From GWE2-42-39 sp963668595 (GTDB taxonomy: Bacteria > Bacteroidota > Bacteroidia > Bacteroidales > Prolixibacteraceae), in contig OY764876.1 in the NCBI GenBank assembly GCA_963668595.1, forward strand, positions 1,736,001 through 1,800,000: a stretch of DNA of 64,000 nt, in the 5' to 3' direction. The first letter of the stretch is position 1; every line of letters begins with the position of its first letter. The notes under the pieces were generated by a model. That model was not told the origin of the DNA, made no database searches, and saw only the letters and a list, made by a program, of their open reading frames with translations. Position numbers and translations under genes: made by a program. Shown piece after piece: positions 1-7,179 of this stretch.

Positions 1-1434
1 AACGGTAACACGTAAAATTCCTTCCAGAATATCCTCTGAAGTCATCGTTTCACCTAGTCCAACATGGACACAAAACGCATCATCGGGTGAAGCACCCGCC
101 AAACCACCGCGTTTCCAGATTCCCATCAAGAAATTCGAAATCATATTTTTTACTGCTACCCACGTATTGGCAACATTCGGCTCAAAAATGTAAGCTCTGC
201 AGGCAATTTTGATTGATTCTTCAAGCATAATTAAAGTTCGGCGAACGTTGATATAGCGCCAATCAAGCGAATTGCCATCCAAGGTTCGGGCTCCCCAAAC
301 CAAAGTTCCTTCGCCAACGAAAGCCCGAATGGCATTGATTGATTTTCCATCCAACGAAACATTTAAATCTTCCTGATCATCGTGAGTAATATTGACCGCA
401 GGAGAAACAACGGCATTTAAGCCAATGTTTGCCGGAGCTTTCCAAACTCCGCGGGTATTGTCAACCATGGCATAAACGCCAGCCATAGCAGCTCCGGGAG
501 GCAACAGATTTAATTTTTCTTTTATGGCGTGGATTATGGAACTAAATATCGGACTAATGGCTGCCAGAGTTTGGTTTAATATGGCCCGATCCACAGGGAG
601 AAGATCATCTTTAACAATCTCAGCGATCTTGGTCTGAATTTCGGCCTTTTTTGTTTTATCTATTTCCTTTTCATCCGGAATTAATTCCGCAGTAATAATG
701 GCTTGGAGAACCTCTTTATTCGCAATATTGAAATAACTGATTTCATTATCCTGAACAATTGAAGTATTGATCCACGGATAATAGGCTGCTCCATAGTCAA
801 GGAAATTAGCACCAATTTTATTTCTGAAATCCAGAATCTTGTTGTCTGACGGATCTTTCCAATCTTTGTTTCCTTCATAAATATCAAGAATGGCAAACCT
901 ATTTTTCATTTTATCGCCACAGTGACCAAGCATAGCCTGCTGAACCCGCGCACTTGCATCGGCGTTGGCAAGAAGCGTTGTTTCCGGGATCACTATCAGA
1001 GTCGGTTCCTGTTCCCGAATTAGTTCATCCATTCCGGCAATCATTAAATCTGCGTTAATACCGGTTTTATAGTCTCCGATAGAAACGATATAACATGGAC
1101 CTCCGCCATTGATATAAAACATTAACATGCTATAATAAAGCAGGTATTTCCCTGTTTCTTGCTTCAATTCATAGCCTTTTTTATTGAAAGCAAAATCCGG
1201 AGATTCAGTCACTTCGTTAATTGAGAATGTTGATTTGGGAGCTCCACCAAAACAAGCATGAAATTCAGCCATTGAGGTAATTCGCCATGGCTTGTTCAAT
1301 AACGATTTGTTTCCGCTGATCGCTTTTTCAGTGTAACCAATAAAAGCAGGAACTGCAGTAGCAACTTCTATCACTGAATTGGGAAAATTGTTTTTCTCAA
1401 CGATATAAACACCGGGAGTCTTCATTGTACTCAT
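1..1434 (-). CDS. Contractile tail sheath protein, C-terminus cut by window edge
   Basis: An open frame of 478 codons runs without a stop from an ATG to the left edge, so the C-terminus is missing. The N-terminus MSTMKTPGVYIVEKN followed by VATAVPAFIGYTEKA is the typical opening of the phage-tail-sheath family used by extracellular contractile injection systems and Bacteroidota T6SS(iii)-like machines. Further sheath features are an INGGGPCYIVSIGDY segment, a long acidic middle region, FVGEGTLVWGARTLDG, and a C-terminal region with YINVRRTLIMLEESI and MTSEDILEGILRV. The sheath polymerises around the inner tube and contracts to drive it into a target. The baseplate, tube and effector genes would lie off the left edge. 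Whether this is a prophage tail, an eCIS or a T6SS(iii) cannot be decided from one gene, but the closest resemblance is to the Afp/PVC-type sheaths. Confidence 0.9.
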   Translation of the reverse strand, partial: MSTMKTPGVYIVEKNNFPNSVIEVATAVPAFIGYTEKAISGNKSLLNKPWRITSMAEFHACFGGAPKSTFSINEVTESPDFAFNKKGYELKQETGKYLLYYSMLMFYINGGGPCYIVSIGDYKTGINADLMIAGMDELIREQEPTLIVIPETTLLANADASARVQQAMLGHCGDKMKNRFAILDIYEGNKDWKDPSDNKILDFRNKIGANFLDYGAAYYPWINTSIVQDNEISYFNIANKEVLQAIITAELIPDEKEIDKTKKAEIQTKIAEIVKDDLLPVDRAILNQTLAAISPIFSSIIHAIKEKLNLLPPGAAMAGVYAMVDNTRGVWKAPANIGLNAVVSPAVNITHDDQEDLNVSLDGKSINAIRAFVGEGTLVWGARTLDGNSLDWRYINVRRTLIMLEESIKIACRAYIFEPNVANTWVAVKNMISNFLMGIWKRGGLAGASPDDAFCVHVGLGETMTSEDILEGILRVTV

Positions 1435-1707
1435 AAATTTTTGGAACTATTAAAAATAAAACACACAAGTACTACTACATGATTCACTGTTTGTTCCACA
1501 CAAAAAAATTACTTAAAATATTCTTTTCACAAAACAGTTTGTTAAGATAATAAAACGTTTGGTTTATTTAGGTATGTATAACGTAAGTTTAAAATAAGAG
1601 CATTTAATAAACTAAACAAATCGACGACATGATCGTTTGCAACAGTTTACGATTTCTTCTGCGAGACATTCAAAACCAAAAACCTCTAAAATTAAAGCTG
1701 AACATAA

Positions 1708-1738
1708 GAAAAAAAGCCGCTTCTATGCGGCTTTTTTG
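1708..1738. terminator. Bidirectional intrinsic terminator
   Basis: A stem of AAAAAAGCCGC with GCGGCTTTTTT encloses the 6-nt loop TTCTAT, with A and T runs on the two sides, so it can work on either strand. No gene ends directly against it in view, because the sheath gene starts rather than ends nearby. Confidence 0.7.
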
Positions 1739-1839
1739 TGAACCAAAGCGGAGAGGTGTCGAACTTTTTGCTTGAAGATTATGAGGCTGTGATGAAATTT
1801 ATGGATACTGATTTGCAAAAAAGAAAACTAAAATTGTAA
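1738..1839 (+). pseudogene. Possible C-terminal gene remnant
   Basis: A short open frame from GTG to TAA (33 codons) lies between two terminator hairpins. Its end reads LEDYEAVMKFMDTDLQKRK, which has the charged, helical look of a protein C-terminus rather than random sequence. No family can be named. It may be the tail of a gene destroyed when the sheath-encoding region arrived, or chance. The rest of the 510-bp gap between the sheath start and the next candidate gene shows only terminators and AT-rich sequence. Confidence 0.2.
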
Positions 1840-1845
1840 AAAAGA

Positions 1846-1867
1846 AAAGCCGATAAAACTCGGCTTT
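1846..1867. terminator. Hairpin terminator
   Basis: Perfect 8-bp stem AAAGCCGA/TCGGCTTT with loop TAAAAC, ending in a T run on the plus strand and preceded by an A run. It lies just after the possible gene remnant. Confidence 0.6.
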
Positions 1868-1945
1868 ATATGATAATGAAATCTTATTTGGTGGTGGAAC
1901 ATATGCTCCTATTATGGTTCTCTTTGTCCTACAAGTGTGTCTGTT

Positions 1946-2146
1946 TTAGTCCACCATGTTCCACACCAGTTTAGCTTTATAAATTGATTTCATCAAATTT
2001 GTTTTCATATACTGTCCATTTTTAAGGTTGATAAAAAATTTACCTACGTTATAAATAACGTCATTAATCGAAATTAACAATCCTGCTAAATCCGCCCAAG
2101 GTGGAAGCAAATTCAAACTCACTAAAAGAACAAAGATAGATAGCAA
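1946..2146 (-). CDS. Questionable small hydrophobic ORF
   Basis: This is a 66-codon frame with a TTG start. It begins with a hydrophobic stretch (LSIFVLLVSLNLLPPW) and ends with a basic tail. A good Bacteroidota promoter lies just upstream, which is the main reason to list it. There is no ATG at the start, no recognisable family and no obvious ribosome-binding site. The promoter may instead drive a short RNA. It lies directly downstream of rtcB on the same strand. Confidence 0.25.
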   Translation of the reverse strand: MLSIFVLLVSLNLLPPWADLAGLLISINDVIYNVGKFFINLKNGQYMKTNLMKSIYKAKLVWNMVD

Positions 2147-2160
2147 TCTTTTTGTATCAG

Positions 2161-2192
2161 CAAAAGTACAATATTGGGGTTGTTATTCCAAA
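2161..2192 (-). promoter_or_regulatory. Bacteroidota-type promoter downstream of rtcB
   Basis: On the minus strand, TTTG is followed by a 20-bp spacer and then TACTTTTG, an exact match to the -33 TTTG / -7 TAnnTTTG consensus. Transcription would start near 2154 and run into the small hydrophobic frame. This shows that something downstream of rtcB is independently transcribed. Confidence 0.55.
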
Positions 2193-2207
2193 AGAAACCA
2201 TCATACA

Positions 2208-3380
2208 TTATCCTTTTATCACCGCCAACGGACTTAGTTCCACTAAAATGTCAACAAGGTCGGATTGATTTTCCATGACCACATCAATGTTTTTATATGC
2301 ACCGGGAGCCTCGTCCAAGTCGCTGGTATTGCGGATGGAATGAACAATGCCCTGACTGTTGAGCTTTTCGATTTCGTCTTCCAGCACCAGTTCTCGCTGT
2401 GCTTGTTTTCTTCCTAATAAACGCCCGGCCCCGTGCGAGCAGCTCTCGAAACTTTCAGTATTTCCTTTTCCCCTCACAATGTAGCTTTTTGTTCCCTGAG
2501 AGCCCGGAATAATGCCAATCTCGCCTTTGCGGGCGCTGGTTGCCCCTTTCCGGTGAACAATGACGTTTGTTCCAAAATGAGATTCCCATCTGGCGTAGTT
2601 GTGGGCAATGTTGATAAACTCAGCGGCAGAGAAGTTTTCTCCTATTACTTCGGCAAACACTGATTTGATTCGCTCCATCATCAGTAACCGATTGGCAAAA
2701 GCAAAATCGACACAATACTGCATTTCTGCAAAATAGTCTTTCGCTTCCTGAGTCTCGATAGGCAGGAAAGCCAAATCCTGCTTTTTATCGACCGACGAAT
2801 GCCAGCGCTCATTAAGCTGAACCGCCTGTTTATTGTAGTGTTCCGCTACTTTCAGCCCGATATTCCGGCTGCCCGAATGGATCATTATCCAAATATGGTT
2901 ATCGGAGCCTTTCTGTACTTCAATAAAGTGGTTACCACCGCCCAATGTCCCAATCTGCTTTTTAGCTGAGTTATATTGGCGATGAATAATTCCATTTTCA
3001 GGAACTTTATCCAGCAAGGGCATCAAATGTTCATCCTGGGCTTCCTTGTGATGGTCAAATCCAAGCGGTATTAACTCCCGGATACCCGACATGATTTTTT
3101 TGATAGCATCAGTTTGTATTTCATTGAGTGATGTTTTCAAAGCACACATGCCGCAACCAATATCAACACCAACCGCATTGGGAATTATCACTCCTTTCGT
3201 GGCAATAACCCCGCCAATGGGCATTCCGTACCCGGAGTGGCAGTCGGGCATTAAAGCTACATGCTTAAAAATGAAAGGAAGGTTGGCCAGGTTCCGGGCC
3301 TGAGCCAACGCATTCTCTTCAACATCGCTTAACCACATTTTTATCGGGACCCGGCATCCCTCTGATATAACTTGTTTCAT
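2208..3380 (-). CDS. rtcB: RtcB-family RNA ligase
   Basis: RtcB joins RNA ends carrying 2',3'-cyclic phosphate or 3'-phosphate to 5'-OH ends through a GMP intermediate, and is the ligase of tRNA repair. The 390-residue protein is of the shorter bacterial type. Visible motifs are LMPDCHSGYGMPIGGV, the metal site GVDIGCGMCAL, GGGNHFIEVQ, HSGSRNIG, and SHGAGR, whose His (about residue 316) is the guanylylated residue. The C-terminal NTSDLDEAPGAYKNID is typical. I chose ATG at 3380 because the longer frame would start with TTG. It lies 27 bp after the slipin gene and is probably co-transcribed with it from the promoter region near 5100. There is no RtcA cyclase or archease here, and the divergent regulator is WYL-type rather than the sigma54-dependent RtcR of E. 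coli. Assignment to the family is secure; the substrate is inferred. Confidence 0.96.
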   Translation of the reverse strand: MKQVISEGCRVPIKMWLSDVEENALAQARNLANLPFIFKHVALMPDCHSGYGMPIGGVIATKGVIIPNAVGVDIGCGMCALKTSLNEIQTDAIKKIMSGIRELIPLGFDHHKEAQDEHLMPLLDKVPENGIIHRQYNSAKKQIGTLGGGNHFIEVQKGSDNHIWIMIHSGSRNIGLKVAEHYNKQAVQLNERWHSSVDKKQDLAFLPIETQEAKDYFAEMQYCVDFAFANRLLMMERIKSVFAEVIGENFSAAEFINIAHNYARWESHFGTNVIVHRKGATSARKGEIGIIPGSQGTKSYIVRGKGNTESFESCSHGAGRLLGRKQAQRELVLEDEIEKLNSQGIVHSIRNTSDLDEAPGAYKNIDVVMENQSDLVDILVELSPLAVIKG

Positions 3381-3407
3381 AATCGTCAAATTAAGAAAAT
3401 AATAGGT

Positions 3408-4508
3408 TTATTTTTGAGAAACAAACAGCCCTTTCAACTGGTCCAGCACAAGCCCTCCGCCAGAAAGCGAAATGTTGTTTACCTTTTCAGTAATCCGTTC
3501 CAGATACTCCATTTCTTTCAGCTTGAAAAGCATAGTGTTTTCTTCCATGAGCTTGGCCGTATTCAGCAAACTCCGTGTTGAGGCTGTTTCCTCCCTTCGG
3601 GTAATGATGTTGGCCTGTGCCTTTTTCTCGGCAACAAGCACCTGGTTCATGATATCTTTCACCTCGCCGGGCAAAATAATATCACGAATCCCGCAATCCA
3701 AAATTTCCACGCCAATTTCGGCTGCTTTCGGAGTAATCGCTATCAGGATAGATTCTGAAACCGATGTTTTCCGCTCAAGCAGTTCGTCCAATGTGTTTGT
3801 CCCGATAAATTCACGGATGGCTAATTGAACCATCACGTAAAGTTGCTTATCGAATTCTTTGTTCTCAAACAAAGCCTTGTCAATATCAATCGTTTTGTAA
3901 CGGACAAAGAAATTCACCCGCAACGCTGCTTTATCTTTGGTCAGGATTTCCTGTCCTGATATTTCCAACTGCAATTGTCGCAAATCGGTTTTGATTACAG
4001 AAATTGAGATTGGATTTTTCCAGAAGTAGTAAACTCCTTTTTCCAAAACCTTCTCGGCTTTCCCGTTAATCATCAAAACGCCTTTTTCGTATGATTCAAC
4101 CACATAAACCCTTACATATTGCAGAACTTCAGGTTTATGCAACAGTTGCATGGGTATATCTTCAGAAATATCAATCTTGCTTAGATCAATCTTTGTAAAT
4201 GAGTAGTTGGTCATTCCTTTCCAGAAGGCATATCGACCTGGAGTAAGCACATTTTTGAAGTTTCCTTCGATAAACTGAAGAGCTATTTCATGGTCTTTTA
4301 CTTCAACTACATTTAAACGTTCAGCCAAATCTGCATCTTTCAGCAACATGTTTAATTCAACTTCAGGAGTAAAAGGTTTGGCTAAGTTGTAGACTTTCAC
4401 TTCTTCATTGAATCCTAACCAATGTAATCCTTCGGTTATAATGCGTTTGTAGTCGCCTTTTCGGAATACCAATCCGATTGTTCCTTTGTTGACTCTTTGT
4501 CTTTTCAT
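3408..4508 (-). CDS. Slipin-like SPFH/Band-7 protein
   Basis: A 366-residue SPFH-domain protein. The core runs from roughly residue 135 to 310, with VRVYVVESYEKGVLMINGK, AALRVNFFVRYKTIDID, a REFIGTNTLDELLERKTSV segment and EILDCGIRDIILPGEV, all typical of stomatin/slipin proteins. It is followed by an Ala/Glu-rich helical tail (VAEKKAQANIITRREETAS) that normally drives oligomerisation. The N-terminal 130 residues form an unusual extra region, and there is no clear transmembrane anchor, so it may be cytosolic or peripheral. Pairing of slipins with RtcB has been noted before in comparative genomic work on RNA-repair operons. Here slipin is first and rtcB second, behind a long structured leader. 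A scaffolding or sensing role in RNA repair is inference. Confidence 0.9.
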   Translation of the reverse strand: MKRQRVNKGTIGLVFRKGDYKRIITEGLHWLGFNEEVKVYNLAKPFTPEVELNMLLKDADLAERLNVVEVKDHEIALQFIEGNFKNVLTPGRYAFWKGMTNYSFTKIDLSKIDISEDIPMQLLHKPEVLQYVRVYVVESYEKGVLMINGKAEKVLEKGVYYFWKNPISISVIKTDLRQLQLEISGQEILTKDKAALRVNFFVRYKTIDIDKALFENKEFDKQLYVMVQLAIREFIGTNTLDELLERKTSVSESILIAITPKAAEIGVEILDCGIRDIILPGEVKDIMNQVLVAEKKAQANIITRREETASTRSLLNTAKLMEENTMLFKLKEMEYLERITEKVNNISLSGGGLVLDQLKGLFVSQK

Positions 4509-5095
4509 TGTTTTTGTTTTTATTGTTATTAAATCATATTTCTTCTAAAGAAAGCATGCCGGGAAAACCATTTCTCCACTGCGGAAAGACAGGGTTATTT
4601 GCGTTCACAATCAATCGGTTTAGGTTTAGGGGCAGCATCAGGCGTTTCTGTTAAAACTCCCCGAAGCAGATGCTTCACCCAAAAGCAAAAGATGTTATAG
4701 GTTGAGCCCTGTTTTCAGGCATTTCAAAATTGCCGTTTAGCCATTTGGAAAGGGCTAAACAGCGGGCTTCCCGGCACAACTCTCAGCAGTCTTTTTTCAG
4801 AAGTGACCTTCTTCTTTTTTTGGAACCTAAATCCATTGCGTTTACCAGACGCAGTTCTTGGGTGGTGCTTGTTACTCTACCGTTGAGTTATCCCGTTACA
4901 GGGGAGGAGGATTCGAACCTCCAACAGACAAGTGGTGTAAAACAACCTGGGGCAAAGCAGCATACGGTTATTCGATTGAATACCGCACTACGGGGCTGTA
5001 TGGAAACCCACGTCCGGTCTTTTACCTTTGGCTTTTCACCGCGCTCCCTTTTCAGGAAGATTTTTAGTGCCGGTAGCACTGTATCTTAATTGTTC
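4509..5095 (-). ncRNA. Long structured leader or ncRNA locus of slipin-rtcB
   Basis: The roughly 690 bp between slipin and the WYL gene hold no credible protein gene but many RNA-like hairpins on the minus strand. In order of transcription these are: a hairpin at about 4970-5000 with CGGTATTC and GAATAACCG around AATC; the permuted tRNA domain (4868-4932); TGCGT/ACGCA with a 7-nt loop (about 4838-4854); CGGGAAGCCCG (about 4766-4776); a perfect 8-bp stem GTTTAGCC/GGCTAAAC with a 10-nt loop (4735-4760), enclosed by TGCC/GGCA; CCTGAAAACAGG; and GAAGCATCTGCTTC. The density of stems is far above that of neighbouring intergenic DNA. It may be one RNA processed from the operon leader, or several. 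Exact ends are not visible. Confidence 0.6.
4868..4932 (-). ncRNA. Circularly permuted tRNA-like domain (YrlA-like tRNA mimic)
   Basis: Read on the minus strand the arms come in the order: anticodon-stem 3' strand CTTGT, 5-nt variable loop CTGTT, T arm GGAGG-TTCGAAT-CCTCC, half acceptor TCCC, closed loop CTGTAAC, half acceptor GGGA, TA, D arm ACTC-AACGGTA-GAGT, A, and anticodon-stem 5' strand ACAAG. CTTGT and ACAAG pair perfectly. Residues needed for the tRNA elbow are all present: T54 T55 C56 A58, G18 G19, U8-A14, a 15-48 pair (A-T), A21 and G46. So it is a full tRNA fold without a free acceptor/CCA end, opened at the anticodon side. This is how the effector module of YrlA Y RNAs is described. 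It cannot be an aminoacylatable tRNA. Its position in front of slipin-rtcB suggests a decoy or scaffold in RNA repair (inference). Confidence 0.82.
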
Positions 5096-5128
5096 AAAGA
5101 ACGTGTTGTTTTAAATTGATGGAACAAA
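5095..5128 (-). promoter_or_regulatory. Weak candidate promoter for the leader-slipin-rtcB unit
   Basis: On the minus strand, TTTG is followed 22 bp later by GTTCTTTG, which keeps the TTTG of the -7 box but lacks the TA. The 12-bp inverted repeat lies just upstream of the -33 element. A weak core promoter beside an operator would suit a unit that needs activation. There is no sigma54-type -24/-12 element that I can see. Confidence 0.3.
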
Positions 5129-5135
5129 GGTTGAA

Positions 5136-5166
5136 CTCTACTGCGCAGTCTTTTTGCGCAGTAGAG
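5136..5166. promoter_or_regulatory. 12-bp inverted repeat, probable operator
   Basis: CTCTACTGCGCA and TGCGCAGTAGAG are perfect inverted copies separated by GTCTTTT. The repeat lies between the divergent slipin-rtcB unit and the WYL gene, overlaps the -33 element of the WYL promoter and sits just upstream of the candidate promoter for the other direction. A dimeric regulator, most simply the adjacent WYL protein, could bind here to control both sides. Confidence 0.65.
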
Positions 5167-5184
5167 AAAAAGTGCATATTTTTA
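5153..5184 (+). promoter_or_regulatory. Promoter of the WYL regulator gene
   Basis: TTTG, a 20-bp spacer and TATTTTTA (one mismatch to TAnnTTTG) place the start of transcription near 5190, just before the ATG. The right arm of the inverted repeat covers the region from the -33 box, as expected for autoregulation. Confidence 0.5.
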
Positions 5185-5196
5185 TGAAAAAATTTT

Positions 5197-6771
5197 ATGC
5201 CCGTCAATCGAAATGCGCTTATACGCTACAAAACCATTGATTTATGCCTTCAGAACCGGTACCGGAAATGGACGTTGGACGATTTAATAGATGCCTGTTC
5301 TGAAGCTTTGTACGAATATGAAGGAATAGATAAAGGGGTAAGCAGGCGAACTATTCAGATGGACATTCAGTTAATGCGGAGCGATAAGTTGGGTTACAAT
5401 GCCCCGATAGTAGTTTCGGAGAAAAAGTACTACACCTACGAAGACCCGGATTATAGTATCATGAACATCCCGCTTTCGGAAGGCGATCTGGACAAATTAA
5501 CGGAGACAGTCGATTTTCTGAAACAGTTCAAGGGCTTCTCCCATTTCAGGGAACTGGAATCGATGGTACAAAAGCTTGAAGACCATATTTACTCGCAGAA
5601 AGTAAACCGAAAGCCGGTTATTGATTTCGAAAAAAACGAAGATTTAAAGGGAATTGAATTCCTTGAAAGACTTTACCAGGCTATTATCCGAAAAAATATA
5701 CTCGAAATCACCTATCAGTCATTTACAGCCCGGCAAGCTGGTACTTTTGTGTTTTATCCATATCTGTTAAAGGAGTTCCGCAACCGATGGTTCATGATTG
5801 GCTCAAAGAACAATGCTCTTCCACTGTTCAATCTTGCCATCGACCGGATTATTGAAGCCCGAAATACAGAGAAAGTGTTTAGTGATGAAATAGGTTTCGA
5901 TGCTGAGGCATATTATAAAAATGTGATTGGGGTGACGGTGAATCATGGTGCTAAAGCTGAAAATATTGTGCTGTTTGTTACCCGAAAACATGCTCCCTAT
6001 GTGCTGACTAAACCTTTGCATCCATCGCAGAAGCTGATTGATGACAACGAGTATGGAATCACTGTTTCGCTGGAAGTTCAACACAATTTTGAACTGGAGA
6101 AGGAAATTCTGGGGTTGGGCGATGGAGTTGTTGTTCTTTCACCTGACCGCCTACGGGCGAATATAAATGAAAGGTTGATCAATGCTATCGATTTGTACAA
6201 TACATCAATTACAGAGAAAGGAATTGTGTCGCTCGGCAGAAAATATGCTCAAAACGGATTTTGCACGGTGAATCAACTCTATTCTAGGAGAAGTATAAAT
6301 CAATTGGCCCTGGCATTATCCAAAACTGATTTTCCTGTCAATTCTTCGGATGAACCAAAAGCCATTGATATAGATACCGATAAAAGCATAAGATCTATAC
6401 TTTTTACTCCTTCTGTGGAGAAAGTTGTCAACCAATTGGTTGGCTCGTTTACGATAAATACAGTGAATTATTACGAGAAAATACCTGAGCATTTCTGCGA
6501 GTTTAACCAATCCGGAAATTCTAGGCTCGAACTTATAGTTCTTCTTTCTCAACCGAAAACAAAGGAGTTTTTATTGCAGATTATTCCGGGGTCGCATAAA
6601 AAACTGCATAGTGAAAGTGAAAGAACAACCATAGTTGAAAATTGCAACCCAGTAGCCTGTTTCTTGAACGTGGGTGGTGCAATCTTGGCAAATTCTGCTC
6701 TCATTAAAAGTTTTCCAAGATGGTATAAGAACGAACCAATCAGGTACCTAATTGTCGAAATTGATTTTTAA
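5197..6771 (+). CDS. WYL-domain regulator with degenerate PhyH/2OG-like C-terminal domain
   Basis: The 524-residue protein has three parts. Residues 1-90 form a YafY-type helix-turn-helix (KWTLDDLIDACSEAL, VSRRTIQMDIQLMR). Residues 150-330 form the WYL and WCX ligand-sensing region (RNRWFMIGSK, FNLAIDRI, ERLINAIDLY). Residues 340-524 form an extra domain absent from usual WYL regulators. It begins like a phytanoyl-CoA dioxygenase (YAQNGFCTVNQLYS) and has LQIIPGSHKKLHS and an IRYLIVEIDF end. Compared with Bacteroidota PhyH proteins, the iron motif WHQD is replaced by FNQS (about 436-439) and the distal His by Lys504, while Arg516 of the 2-oxoglutarate end is kept. This suggests a sensor pseudoenzyme (inference). 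It is divergent from slipin-rtcB, so it probably controls that unit. WYL domains are thought to bind nucleic-acid-derived ligands. Confidence 0.85.
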   Translation: MPVNRNALIRYKTIDLCLQNRYRKWTLDDLIDACSEALYEYEGIDKGVSRRTIQMDIQLMRSDKLGYNAPIVVSEKKYYTYEDPDYSIMNIPLSEGDLDKLTETVDFLKQFKGFSHFRELESMVQKLEDHIYSQKVNRKPVIDFEKNEDLKGIEFLERLYQAIIRKNILEITYQSFTARQAGTFVFYPYLLKEFRNRWFMIGSKNNALPLFNLAIDRIIEARNTEKVFSDEIGFDAEAYYKNVIGVTVNHGAKAENIVLFVTRKHAPYVLTKPLHPSQKLIDDNEYGITVSLEVQHNFELEKEILGLGDGVVVLSPDRLRANINERLINAIDLYNTSITEKGIVSLGRKYAQNGFCTVNQLYSRRSINQLALALSKTDFPVNSSDEPKAIDIDTDKSIRSILFTPSVEKVVNQLVGSFTINTVNYYEKIPEHFCEFNQSGNSRLELIVLLSQPKTKEFLLQIIPGSHKKLHSESERTTIVENCNPVACFLNVGGAILANSALIKSFPRWYKNEPIRYLIVEIDF

Positions 6772-6835
6772 TACATTCCTTTTTGAAATAATATGATTGT
6801 TAACAGTCCATACTTAAGAATTGAATAAAAAACAA

Positions 6836-6864
6836 CAGAGGTATGAAGACAAATCATACCTCTG
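6836..6864 (-). terminator. Terminator after tRNA-Arg
   Basis: A perfect 10-bp stem CAGAGGTATG/CATACCTCTG with a 9-nt loop. On the minus strand it is followed by a T-rich run, so it terminates the minus-strand tRNA. The plus side has no T run, so it serves the WYL gene poorly. Confidence 0.75.
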
Positions 6865-6883
6865 TGAAGACAAATTGACCAAG

Positions 6884-6955
6884 TGATCCCCACGGGACTC
6901 GAACCCATATCGTCAGAACCGGAATCTGAAATTCTATCCATTGAACTAGGGGACC
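6884..6955 (-). tRNA. tRNA-Arg (anticodon CCG)
   Basis: A complete 72-nt cloverleaf: acceptor GGTCCCC/GGGGATC with discriminator A, D arm GTTC-AATGGATA-GAAT, anticodon stem TCAGA/TCTGA with loop TTCCGGT (anticodon CCG, reads CGG), 4-nt variable loop CGAT, and T arm ATGGG-TTCGAGT-CCCGT. CCA is not encoded. It is an ordinary tRNA, useful as a contrast to the permuted one 2 kb to the left. Confidence 0.96.
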
Positions 6956-7150
6956 GAAATCACTTTGCTGAGCAAAGCGGGACAAAAATAATAAAACTTC
7001 CGAACCCATGCTCCTGTTTGCATAAAAACCTGAGCAAGTCAATCCAAAAATATCAACAAATCCACGAGACATCGTTGTTCTGCGATTTACTCAAATATCG
7101 ATTGTTAATAATTATCTGTTCGAAAATGCCACCGCCGGAGGAAAAAACCA

Positions 7151-7158
7151 TATTTTTG
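7151..7158 (+). promoter_or_regulatory. Candidate -7 box upstream of the HD gene
   Basis: TATTTTTG matches the TAnnTTTG consensus and lies 22 bp before the start codon. No good -33 TTTG is seen at the right distance, so this is a weak call. Confidence 0.35.
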
Positions 7159-7179
7159 AAGCTCAAATTTTGAGTCTTT

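Noticed and set aside
1891..1970. Inverted words GTGGTGGAACAT and ATGTTCCACACC
   Set aside because: Two mismatches in 12 bp and a loop of about 50 bases; too weak to call a structure or an insertion-sequence end.
4868..4932. An ordinary tRNA gene
   Set aside because: The T arm precedes the D arm, the acceptor is closed by a loop and no anticodon loop is present, so it cannot be charged.
4730..5089. Open frames on both strands in the gap between slipin and the WYL gene
   Set aside because: They overlap the tRNA-like domain and the other hairpins, resemble no protein family and have no ribosome-binding sites.
5040..5130. A sigma54 -24/-12 promoter for slipin-rtcB, as in E. coli rtcBA
   Set aside because: CGGCAC occurs, but no GC dinucleotide lies at the required distance, and the local regulator is not a sigma54 activator.
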